The position numbers were made by a program, and so were the translations under genes. From Sorghum bicolor (Eukaryota > Streptophyta > Magnoliopsida > Poales > Poaceae), in contig NC_012871.2 of NCBI RefSeq assembly GCF_000003195.3, positions 1,599,997-1,663,996 on the forward strand: a DNA stretch of 64,000 nucleotides, given 5' to 3'. The notes under the pieces were generated by a model. That model was not told the DNA's origin and did not search any database. It saw only the letters and a program-made list of their open reading frames with translations. Of this stretch, positions 48,958 through 58,983 are shown in pieces. How positions within the stretch are numbered: the first letter of the stretch is position 1; each line of letters begins with the position of its first letter.

Positions 48958-50004
48958 TGTCGGTGTTTTTCCCCCGGGGGGTCACACCAACGAGTAAATT
49001 TGTATGCGTGCTCCCCTTTCCGGATGGTGATGCAAGAAGACACAGAGATGTATCCTGGTTCGGGCAAGAGAAAGCCCTACGTCCAGCGGGGGGAGAGAGT
49101 TTGTATTATCTTGCACCTAAGTGCTTGTACAGGGGCGAATACAAGCGTGGTATGAAATGTGTAGCTCTACTTCGTGTGTGTGTGTGTGCTTGTGTTGTGA
49201 TCTATATTCCCTCCTGTTCCTGAGTCCCTCCTTTTATAGCTCCAAGGAGAGTCACAGGGTACATGCATAGATGTTAGAGTAGGGATCGATAGCCGCATGG
49301 AGCGCTGACCTACTCGAGGCTTCCGTATGGCATGGCCTCGAGCTGTCCCATCTTGATAGCTCGGTGATGATTGCGCGTGCTCCTGTGTTCTGCCCTGCCA
49401 GCCGCCTTGTGCTGGTTCTGAGGTCGCATGCTTGTACGGTATGGTGGCGGATCCGGCGGAGCAGCTGTGGTGTTGTCAGTCGACGCCCGGCTTGTCCCTG
49501 GGAAGGGACCTTGTTCGGTCGAGGGTCGAGCGCCGCGTAATATGCTGTTATCCGGAGCGCTGACCTTGGGTGTCTCGAGGGGGTCCCGATTAGACGTTCC
49601 ATCCTCGTTTCCTGCGTCCTGACACACCCTGGGTCGTTCGGTGGGAAGGCTGCAAAAAGAACGATGGGACAGAAGCTTGTTCCCTATCACGCCTTCCGTG
49701 ACCCGTGTGTTAGGTGGGAAACGTCAGATGCATTTAATGCTCCCGCCCGCGTGCGCGCGTCAGGCGGCGGACAGTGTCCTGACGCTCGACGTCTCTCGGT
49801 TCGCTCGAGCTCGCTTCCGTCTTCGACGGTAATCGTCGCTCGAGCCCTGACTGATTCGCTCGACGCTATTTCCGTCTTCGAGGCTGTGACCGTCGATGGC
49901 GGCGCGTACGTAAGATTAAAGCGTCGCATTGAGGGTCCCAACCTTCGTACGGGCAATCTCATAATGCGCATCGCTGAGGGTACCCCTTACCGATACCCTC
50001 GACA
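48958..50004 (-). repeat. 3' LTR of the Tat element
   Basis: On the plus strand it runs TGTCGGTGTTTTTCCC to ATACCCTCGACA. The minus-strand TATA box (TATAAAA) is at 49232-49238. A GT microsatellite lies near 49177-49190. The purine-rich tract GGCTCGGGGGCTAC on the minus strand (50005-50018) adjoins it and should be the polypurine tract. Confidence 0.93.
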
Positions 50005-50931
50005 GTAGCCCCCGAGCCTCCATTTGAGCGCTAGCGCTCGAATGGAGGTTTTTGATTTACGGTTGAATTTTCGTGGGGGCGCGCGAGCGACCCCGCGGGG
50101 TAGCCCCCGAGCCCTCGGAGGAGTTTTTAACTCCTTCGAGGGTTATGTTATCTAATTCGCAGAAGCGCTTTCGACACCAGTGGTGGAAGGTTCTGACTAG
50201 CTCGTTTTTGCCCGGGGGCTTTGACGTACTCTCGATAGAGCGAGCGTCTTCCACCCCAAATTGAGTTCCTAGCGGGTAGTCCAAGTGAGAACCTGTGCCC
50301 CTTTCGAGGGGGTCAGCTGTAGCCCGGAGGCGTCCTCATAAAGCAGGGTCGACGTGGGCGGGGATACCGGTCTCATTCGATAGAGTCCAGTGGCTCGATG
50401 CCTCCCTTCGGTGGGATTCCTCTCGACTGTCTCGACCCTACCTTGAACATTGCCAGCAAGTCCTCGAGGCGGGCCTCGATCTTCGACCGCTTGCTGGGGA
50501 TCCCTGACTCTGGCGCTCGAGATCGGCCGTCGAACCCTTTCGGCGGGCCAGCCATCGACCTCTCGAGACTTTTGCGGTTATGTCTCTTGGTTTACGAGGG
50601 AAGGAAACGGCCGTGGCGGTTCGCCTTTCTGCCCGTTGGGCGCGTCTTTTTAGGCGGATGACGCTACAACACCGTATCGGCGAGGAATTCGGAGAGTCCG
50701 GCCTGTGAGGAGAGAGAGAGAACTGTCAGGCGGCGCATTTATGGGGGGGGTTACCTTACTTCTCGGATCTGTCCGTTGGCGGACGGCTGCCTATAAATAC
50801 GTCGTCGCGGCACCGCCGTTCCTCTCTCTTCCGCCTTCTTGCTCTTGTTCCTTCGCTGCCTTTGCCTTCTTGCCATCTCACGCGCCTACGCTCCCTCGAG
50901 CTGTAGCGAACTCGCCGTCCCTTTAGCCAAG
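50005..50931 (+). promoter_or_regulatory. Promoter and leader of the antisense gene in the Tat element
   Basis: Between the 3' LTR and the antisense coding start lies a GC-rich stretch with many TCGAG motifs. A canonical plant TATA box, CTATAAATA, at 50791-50799 is followed by a pyrimidine-rich leader (CCTCTCTCTTCCGCC) and the ATG at 50932, 133 bp downstream. The spacing is right for plus-strand transcription independent of the LTR. TATA and spacing are seen; promoter activity is inference. Confidence 0.65.
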
Positions 50932-53900
50932 ATGCCTGTAAGACTCGTTGCCGCCGACGACTGGCGCCCGTCGTCGATGACGGAGCGCCGGCTGTTGGAG
51001 CTTGAGAAGGAGGGACTGCTGCGCCGCCGCACCTCGCTGTCGTCGCCAGAGTGGATCGCGCCGCCGGCGAGCCACAGGGCGCCTCAGCCGCCCGAGGGCT
51101 ACGTGGTGTCATTCGCCAAGTTTCACCGCCATGGTCTGGGCGCGCCTCCAAGCCGCTTCATGCGGGCCCTCTGCTTCCATTATGGGGTGGAGCTGCAGCA
51201 CTTCTCTCCGAACGCCATCACCGTGGCGGCGGTCTTCGCCGCCGTGTGTGAGGGCTTCCTAGGGATGATGCCGCACTGGGAGCTGTGGCTCCACCTCTAC
51301 AGGGGCGAGCTGTTCCACGCCTCCACCGGAACCACGGGCGTGAGGAAACCCGTGCGAGCGGGTTGCCTCAACCTGGTGCAGAAGACGGGGAAGACGGACC
51401 GGCCGCGGGAGTACATCCCGGTAGGGTTGTCGACCAACCATGCCGGTTGGGATTCTCAATGGTTCTACCTGCGCAACGACGACAACCTCCTACCTCCCTA
51501 CTCGGGCCGTCTGATCTTGGAGCGCCCAGCGGACTGGACGTACGGCGTCGTCCAAGCTCATCAGTCTCGGCTCGACCCCCTCCTCGACGCCCTGAAGAAG
51601 CTTCGCCAGGAAGGTTTGACCGCCGCCCTCGTCCTCTCGGCGGTCCATCATCGGAGAGTTCTTCCTCTGATGTCACGACCGCTGAGGATGGACGAGATGG
51701 GCCCTGGCGTCTCGTCTCGGGACCTCGAGGCATGTCGGATGTCCAGCGAGCCTCCGACGGATGATGAAGTCGCGGCCCGAGTCAGGGCCGCAATCGCCGG
51801 TGATTTCAAGCCGGAACACGTCAACGGCTTCCCCATGCGACCCGACGCGGGCTCGATCGATCTGGTACGCTTTCTTCTTGCGCGCATCCTCGATTCTAGG
51901 TTTTGCCCCCTCCCCTCTCTTTTTTCTAAGTCTACCTTAGTTTTGGCAGGGCCGAATTGACGTCCGGTCCTCGAGGCCTCCAGTAAAGGAGGACGAGGTC
52001 GATCGCGACAAACGACGCCAATCTGCCGAGAAGTCGAAGTCTGCCAAGGACTCCGCGAAAAAGGGGGAGAAGAAGAAGAATCTCGAGCGCCAAGCATTGG
52101 AGGCGCGTCGAGCCAAATCCAGGCAGAGGGGGGAGCCTGAGGAAGAATCCCCCAACGATGACGATGATGACGACGAGAGTAGCGACGACTCCGAGGGGAT
52201 GGCGTCGCGTCTCGATCGGCTCCTCGAGGGCCCCCCTCGAGATGACGTCGATACCCCCCAGACGGAGGTGCCGGGTGAGGGTCCGAGCGGGTCTCGTCGT
52301 CCCCGGCCCGACGCTCCTTCCGCGCTCAAGGCGGGCCGGGACGCACCGCGCCCTCCCCTGGCGCCCAAGGAGAGTGGTCCGGCAAGATCCCAGGCGTCGA
52401 GGCCGCTGACCCGCGGTCGCGCTGCGGCTTCTGAGAAAGGAGACGCCGGCCGTAGGAGCGCAAGTCCCGGCACTCGCCAAGCGGGACCCGATGTGCCTAG
52501 GCCAGTCTCTGCCCTCGAGGGGCCTAGCGCCCCGACGCGGGGTGGCTCGAGGCCCGCTGGTCGGGGTAGCGGAAGGCGAGCCGTTCTGCCCGTGGGGTAA
52601 GCCTTTTTGCTGTTGCGGTCTTTGTCCCCTTATTCTCTCACCATTCCTCACGTGCTTACTTTTTCTCAGGCTGAAACGGGCCCTCGAGCAGGCCCAACCA
52701 TCGATGGCCAAGAGGCTCAGAACGGGTGCCGCACCCACTGAACAAGGTTCGTAGTTAATTCCTGGGTGTCGCGATATTACTACACCGGTTATCATGGCGT
52801 CTGACCCTTACCTTTTGTTTCGCAGGGCCGTCCAGCACCCAACCTTCAGCCGGCGACGAGGCGGCGTCGCCTCGTCCCGCGCCTACTCTGTCGCCACCAA
52901 CTCATGATGCGACCCCTCAGACGCGAGTGTCAGAGGGAGCCCCCGAGCTTCCTCGATTGGGGGTCGAGGGGGAACCCATCACCATCAGCGACACGTCTGA
53001 TGGTAACGAAGCGTCTGGGGGCGTCCGACCCATGGAGGAAGAGGCGTCGACTCCCAACGTCGCAGGACAGACTCCCTGGCCCGTAGGCCTTCGAGCCCTC
53101 GAGGCGCAAAGGGAGATGGAGGAGGAGGAGGCGCGGGAGCGCGAGGCGGCGCAGCCGTCACTAGAGCAGCAGCAGCAGCAACCCCAGCCGGAGGAGCAAC
53201 TGCTGCATCAGCAGGACGAGCAGCAGCAGCAGCTGGGGGGCCAAGAGAACCAGCCACTCGAATCCCCGCCTCGAATTTTGGCCGGATCGGTGCCGCAGGC
53301 GTCGCAAGAGCCCGGCGATCAAGAGGGAGATTTGCCGGTGTACGGGCCTCCCACCCCAGCGTGGCTTCTCCCGGGGGCGCCCGCCGCAATCCGGGCAGAG
53401 TCGGGTCGAGCGGACGGAGTGGTGGCGCTTGCCTGCATGATGCGCACCCCCACCGACCCCGAGTCCGAGATCAAGGGGACGCTCTATGGCATGGACGGGA
53501 TCGCCCCAGGGTTCCTCCGGGAGCGTCGAGCGTGGGAGGACCGTTTTCCTTCTGAGGAAGACGAGATCGGGTCGTCTGGGAGCAAGGACGGTACGTGGAA
53601 GACGGTGGATGACGACGGGCGGTTCCCTTGCCTCGCCGACCTGTTCTTGCGCCACGGGGGTTCTCTCGAGACCGTCGAGAACTTTCTCCGCGGTGTCAAG
53701 GTGCGGGCCGATCGGGAGATGGAGAACTGGTGTCCCGATCGGATTCGTATCCGAGCTTCCAGCGACCCGTCCGAGCCCAACATCTTCCTCGACGACAAGA
53801 AGGAGGTCGAGAAGTGGGAGCACGTCGAGGAGCTCCGCCTTTGGATGAAACATGTGGTGGGGCTCCTATCGGACGTCATCAACAACGGGCTTGGCCCAGC

Positions 53901-55203
53901 CTATTTTGTAAGCGTTTCTCGAGCTCCAATCTTGGTGGTGCTTTTGGGTTTCTATGTTCTAATCCCCCTGACCCCTGATTCGCAGGATATGAAAGAGACC
54001 TCTCGCATCAAATCTAGCTTCATTCACGCCACGAGGGGCGGATGGGAGCAGCTTCCCCTCCTCAAGGATCAACTCCTCGAGTCGCAGGAAAAGCTGCTTA
54101 AAGCTTACAAAGATCTTATAGCACTCGAGGAGGAGAAGAAGGTGAGGGAGGCTGCTTTGGCCGAGGCCCGAGAGGTCTCGAAGAAGGCGGAGGAGGAGGC
54201 GGTGCGGCTACGAGAGCGGACTCTTACGGTCGAGGAGGCCGCGTCCAGAGCCCGTGAGGAGGTCCTGTCCCACAAGAACGTCATCGCGGATCTGGACAAG
54301 GAGAAGGGCCTTCTCCAAACCGACCTGGACTCCCTCCGCGATACCTTCCAGAAGATGAAGGTGGCTTGCGTGGAGAATGAGGTCGCCAGAGGTGCCGCCG
54401 AGGACGCGAAGAAGAAAGCCCTCGAAGACCTCGAGATAGAGCGAGCTCGATCCCGCAGTCTCTCCGACGACGTCGAGCGTCTGAAAGGAGAACTGCTGGA
54501 GAAGAGCGGAGCCGTTGCCCAGGCCGGCAAGGTGATTGAAGATCTCCGCGTCGCCAATACTGAGCTGGCGCGCTCCAACAGAGAGATCGAGCGCGCCAAT
54601 ACCAGATTGGTTGGCGAGAACACGGCTCTAGAGGAGAGCATCAAAGGTATGTTTCCTTTGTCGAATTTCCTCTTCGAGGTGTGTTTGAGTTTTTTCTAAA
54701 CCTTCTCTGTATTGGCGTTTATAGGGCTCAAGGACGAACTCCTGGCCGCCCAAGCCGAGGCTCGCAACGCTAAGGCTCAACTCGAGGCTGAGGTCGCTTT
54801 GAACCGTCGAGTGCGGACGGCGATAAGCGATCTCTCGACCTCTTGGGAGGTCGAGCCTATGGATGAGTCGAGGGAGGACGCTCGAGGCGACGCCCTGATC
54901 GACCAGTTGTGCTACATAGGCGCGACGCTGCGAGATCGGGTGCGGGATGCCCTCCACATCGGGGTGAAGCGGGCGATGGCGGTTGTCTGCTCGGGCTTCT
55001 CCTACGACATGGAGGTAATATCCCACGGCTTCGTCACCGACATCTCTAAGACCGACGCGGAGAACGAAGAAAGGCTTCACACTTTGATCGATGACGCGGA
55101 GGCCCCTGGAGAGAGGCTGGCCAAGCTGTTTGAGCCTGAGGTGCTTCCTCCTGAGACTGGCTCGGGCGGAGGTGAGGGTGGCGAGGAACGTACCATGGAC
55201 TGA
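50932..55203 (+). CDS. Antisense gene of the Tat element (putative gypsy-type transposon protein), six exons
   Basis: This gene lies opposite to gag-pol. Predicted exons: 50932-51864, 51950-52596, 52670-52746, 52826-53907, 53986-54646, 54725-55203. All introns are short and GT-AG; the joined frame is open for 1292 codons ending in TGA. Exon 1 carries the conserved N-terminal region (GYVVSFAKFHRHGLGAPPS, FMRALCFHYGVELQHFSPN, PHWELWLHLYRGELFHAS) that domain collections call 'putative gypsy type transposon' (Transposase_28). Exons 2-4 encode a disordered Glu/Pro/Arg-rich middle with poly-Gln (about 53160-53235). Exons 5-6 encode a long coiled coil (AALAEAREVSKKAEEEAVRL). Introns 4 and 5 have few stops, so some could be retained. 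Antisense ORFs of this type are known in Tat elements; their role is unknown. No catalytic motif is visible. Confidence 0.82.
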
Positions 55204-55755
55204 GGCCTGCGAGCCTGCTCGGGGTGCCTCGGGCCCCTTGTATGAAACTTAGTTAATCCTGTTTCTAAGCGATACAGTATTTTTGTGGTTGTTAAATGTT
55301 TGTTGGTCTTTCCACTCGAGGTTCTTTTATTTCTTTTGTGCCTACACATGTGTTCCTTGTTCGATTTTTCGTAAAACACAGCTTCGATCGCCTCGAGGGT
55401 GAGGGAGTGAGTAGAGTTCCCATAGCCCGGGGGCGTAGGTGTTCTCAGGCTCGCTATCCTTCGGTCCTCGAGGGGCTCGAGGCGCCTCGACTACTCGATC
55501 GTTCAAGGTTTACTAAGTAGGAAAGAGAGAAACTTTTTGGCTTTTTCGACGCTTGGGGAGGGGTCGTCCCTCTGGTAGCCCCCGAGGGGGTGCGGACCCT
55601 GATGGGTCATGGTCGGCATCCCCTTTTAACGTCGAGACTATAATTCGTAGCTATTTTTGGTACAGAAAGAAACTGCTCGAGGGGGAGACTTTATTTATTC
55701 ATGCGTTCATTTACAAAGTCTTTGTACAAAAAGTAAGATCGTAAATCTAGGACTT
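55204..55755. other. Convergent spacer between antisense gene and pol
   Basis: The plus-strand antisense gene and the minus-strand pol end tail to tail about 550 bases apart. This stretch should contain both 3' ends. It has GGTAGCCCCCGAGGGG phrases like those near the 3' LTR (50005-50110), and no coding region. Confidence 0.5.
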
Positions 55756-58700
55756 CTAGGGGTAGAATCGACGTAGCTGTTCGATGTTCCATGCGTTGGT
55801 GAAGACTGCCCCCTTTTCGTCCGCCAATTTGTACGTTCCTGGCTTAAGGACCTCGGCCACCACATACGGGCCTTCCCAAGGTGGGGTTAGCTTGTGGCGT
55901 CCTTGGTTGCTTTGCCGGCGTCGTAGGACAAGGTCGCCTACGTTGAGGTCCCTCTTGCGCACGTGCTTGTCGTGGTAGCGTCGGAGTTTCTGCTGATATC
56001 TAGCAGAGTTGAGGAGGGCCATGTCCCGAGCCTCCTCGAGTTGGTCGACCGCGTTTTCTTGAGCTTCTTTGTTCGATTGCTCATTGTAAGCCTTGAGTCG
56101 AGGTGACCCATACTCGAGGTCTGTGGGGAGGATAGCCTCAGAGCCGTAGACCATGAAGAACGGGGTGTATTTGGTGGCCCTGCTCGGCGTTGTCCTTAAG
56201 CTCCATAGGACTGAGGAAAGCTCCTCGACCCATCTCTTGCCGAATTTCTTCAATCGGTTGTAGATCCTTGGCTTGAGTCCTTGCAAAATCATGCCGTTGG
56301 CACGCTCGACCTGGCCGTTAGTTCGAGGGTGGGCTACTGCGGACCAGTTCACGCGGATGTGATGCTGATCGCAGAAATCCAAGAACTTTCTACCGGTGAA
56401 CTGGGTGCCATTGTCGGTGATGATGACATTGGGGATCCCAAATCGATGGATGATGTCGGAGAAGAAAAGGACGGCTTGCTCGGAGCGGATGTTAGTGATT
56501 GGTCGAGCCTCGATCCATTTGGAGAACTTGTCAATAGCCACCAGCAAATGGGTATACCCTCCTTTTGCCTTTTGTAGAGGTCCTACTAAATCGAGCCCCC
56601 ACACCGCAAACGGCCAGGTGATGGGGATCATCTGAAGAGCGTGGGCGGGTTGGTGCGTCTGTTTGGCGTAGAATTGGCACCCATGACACGAGCGTACTAG
56701 CTCGATGGCATCCGCCACGGCCGTTGGCCAGTAAAAACCTTGCCGAAAAGCGTTTCCTACAAGGGTCCGTGGGGCGGCGTGATGGCCACAAGCCCCCGAG
56801 TGTAGGTCATCGAGGAGTTTTCGGCCTTCCTCTATGGTGATGCAACGCTGTAAGACCCCCGTTGGGCTCCGTCGATATAGCTCGTTGTCCTCACCGTAGA
56901 TCACGTATGATTTGGCCCGTCGAGCGATACGACGAGCTTCTGTCCTGTCTTCTGGCAACTCACCGTGGATAAGGCAGTCGAGAAACGGTGTGCGCCAATC
57001 GAATGGTCGACCCGGCCGTCGTTCTATTTCCATCACCTCTTCCTCCATCAAGAGCGCATCGACAGCGTTGGTTGGTTCGGCGATGGTGGCGTCGACGCCA
57101 GCCCCCGTGCCTAGGTCGACGGATGGCTCGTGTAGATCTTTTGAGAACGCATCAGGCGGCACTGTGCCTCTGGTAGATGCTATCTTGGCGAGTTCATCGG
57201 CTGCCTCGTTGTAGCGTCGAGCGACATGGACAAGCTCGAGGCCGTGGAATTTGTCTTCGAGTCGTCGCACCTCCTTGCAGTATGCTTCCATTTTTGGGTC
57301 ATGGCAACTCGAGGCTTTCATTACCTGGTCGATGACGAGTTGGGAGTCGCCTCGGACGTCGAGGCGTCGGACTCCTAACTCGATAGCGATCTTGAGACCG
57401 TTGACGAGGGCCTCGTACTCTGCGACATTGTTAGATGCGGCGAAGTGAATCCTGATTATGTACCTCATGTGGACACCCAAGGGTGAGATGAATAGTAGGC
57501 CGGCCCCTGCCCCCGTTTTCATGAGTGACCCGTCGAAATACATTGTCCACAGCTCCGCCTGGACCTGAGTCGGGGGAAGCTGGGAGTCCGTCCATTCCGC
57601 GACGAAGTCTACCAGGGCTTGCGATTTGATGGCCTTTCGAGGCGCGTAAGTGAGAGTCTCGCTCATGAGCTCGACCGACCACTTCGCTATCCTTCCCGTG
57701 GCCTCCCTGCTCTGGATTATCTCGCCCAAAGGGAAAGAAGAGACCACCGTTATAGGATGACCCAGGAAGTAATGTTGTAATTTGCGGCGGGCAAGGATTA
57801 CGGCGTAGATTAACTTCTGGATTTGGGGGTATCGCGCCTTGGTCTCCGAAAGCACCTCGCTGACGAAATAGACTGGCCTTTGGACCGGCAGCGCGTGACC
57901 CTCCTCTGGCCTTTCGACCACCACCGCCGCGCTGACGACCTGGGCCGTCGACGCGACGTAGAGGAGTAGAGGCTCCGCAGGTTGAGGTGGAACCAGGACT
58001 GGTGCCGAGGTCAGCGTCTTCTTTAATTTTTCGAGTGCTTCCTCGGCCTCGGGGGTCCAAGAAAAGTGGTCGACCTTCTTCAGGAGTCGATACAATGGTA
58101 ATGCCTTTTCTCCTAGTCTCGAGATGAAACGGCTCAGAGCCGCCAGGCACCCCGTGACTCTCTGGACACCCTTGATGTCTCGGATTGGCCCCATTTTCAT
58201 GATGGCCGAGACTTTCTCGGGGTTGGCCTCGATACCGCGCTGTGAAACAATGTATCCTAAGAGCATGCCTCGAGGCACGCCGAAAACGCACTTCTCGGGA
58301 TTGAGCTTGATCCGGCTGGCGCGTAAGCAGCTAAAGGCGACCTCGAGGTCCTGGATCAGGTCTCCTCGTCGCTTCGACTTGACGACAATGTCGTCGACGT
58401 AGGCCTCGACCGTTGACCCTATGTGTTTGCCGAAAACGTGGAGCATGCAACGTTGATACGTGGCTCCGGCGTTTCGAAGCCCGAATGGCATGGTCACGTA
58501 ACAATACATCCCAAAAGGCGTGATGAAAGAGGTCGCGAGCTGGTCGGACTCCTTCATTTTTATTTGATGGTAACCGGAATAAGCATCAAGGAAAGAAAGG
58601 GTCTCACATCCCGCGGTAGAATCGACAATCTGATCAATGCGTGGTAATGGAAAAGGAACTTTCGGACATGCTTTATTCAAACTAGTATAATCGACACACA

Positions 58701-58983
58701 TCCTCATTTTCCCATTCTTTTTCTTAACTAATACAGGGTTCGCTAACCAGTCAGGATGATGAACCTCCTTGATGAATCCGGCCGTCAAAAGCTTGTGGAT
58801 TTCCTCGCCAATGATCTTGCGCTTTTCCTCGTCGAATCGGCGCAACCGCTGCTTCACTGGCTTGGAACCGGCTCGAATCTCCAAGGAGTGCTCGGCGACT
58901 TCCCTCGGTATGCCCGGCATATCCGAGGGACTCCATGCAAACATATCAGCATTCGCACGGAGAAAGTCGACGAGCACGGCTTC
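55756..58983 (-). CDS. Tat pol: reverse transcriptase, dual RNase H, integrase
   Basis: The frame runs directly on from the gag-protease stop (EAVLVDFLRANADMFAWSP), with no Met of its own for about ten codons, so it is probably made by read-through. RT has KMRMCVDYTSLNKACPK and the catalytic EAYVDDIVVKS near residues 191-201. A first, degenerate RNase H (HFSWTPEAEEALEKLKKTL, LLYVASTAQVVSAAVVV) is followed by a second, archaeal-type one (MYFDGSLMKTGAGAGLLF; NNVAEYEALVNGLKIA; LDVRGDSQLVIDQV; YNEAADELAKIAS). Integrase has CHGCQFYAKQ, the catalytic Asp and Glu texts (WGLDLVGPLQKAKGGY, IITDNGTQF, HPRTNGQVERAN) and a C-terminal GDLVLRRR part. It is open for 1076 codons without damage. Confidence 0.93.
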   Translation of the reverse strand, partial: EAVLVDFLRANADMFAWSPSDMPGIPREVAEHSLEIRAGSKPVKQRLRRFDEEKRKIIGEEIHKLLTAGFIKEVHHPDWLANPVLVKKKNGKMRMCVDYTSLNKACPKVPFPLPRIDQIVDSTAGCETLSFLDAYSGYHQIKMKESDQLATSFITPFGMYCYVTMPFGLRNAGATYQRCMLHVFGKHIGSTVEAYVDDIVVKSKRRGDLIQDLEVAFSCLRASRIKLNPEKCVFGVPRGMLLGYIVSQRGIEANPEKVSAIMKMGPIRDIKGVQRVTGCLAALSRFISRLGEKALPLYRLLKKVDHFSWTPEAEEALEKLKKTLTSAPVLVPPQPAEPLLLYVASTAQVVSAAVVVERPEEGHALPVQRPVYFVSEVLSETKARYPQIQKLIYAVILARRKLQHYFLGHPITVVSSFPLGEIIQSREATGRIAKWSVELMSETLTYAPRKAIKSQALVDFVAEWTDSQLPPTQVQAELWTMYFDGSLMKTGAGAGLLFISPLGVHMRYIIRIHFAASNNVAEYEALVNGLKIAIELGVRRLDVRGDSQLVIDQVMKASSCHDPKMEAYCKEVRRLEDKFHGLELVHVARRYNEAADELAKIASTRGTVPPDAFSKDLHEPSVDLGTGAGVDATIAEPTNAVDALLMEEEVMEIERRPGRPFDWRTPFLDCLIHGELPEDRTEARRIARRAKSYVIYGEDNELYRRSPTGVLQRCITIEEGRKLLDDLHSGACGHHAAPRTLVGNAFRQGFYWPTAVADAIELVRSCHGCQFYAKQTHQPAHALQMIPITWPFAVWGLDLVGPLQKAKGGYTHLLVAIDKFSKWIEARPITNIRSEQAVLFFSDIIHRFGIPNVIITDNGTQFTGRKFLDFCDQHHIRVNWSAVAHPRTNGQVERANGMILQGLKPRIYNRLKKFGKRWVEELSSVLWSLRTTPSRATKYTPFFMVYGSEAILPTDLEYGSPRLKAYNEQSNKEAQENAVDQLEEARDMALLNSARYQQKLRRYHDKHVRKRDLNVGDLVLRRRQSNQGRHKLTPPWEGPYVVAEVLKPGTYKLADEKGAVFTNAWNIEQLRRFYP

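Noticed and set aside
49252..50008. Open frames in the Tat LTRs (repeated at 62489-63245)
   Set aside because: Present in both LTRs on both strands with no domain; explained by the LTR being a repeated, GC-rich sequence.
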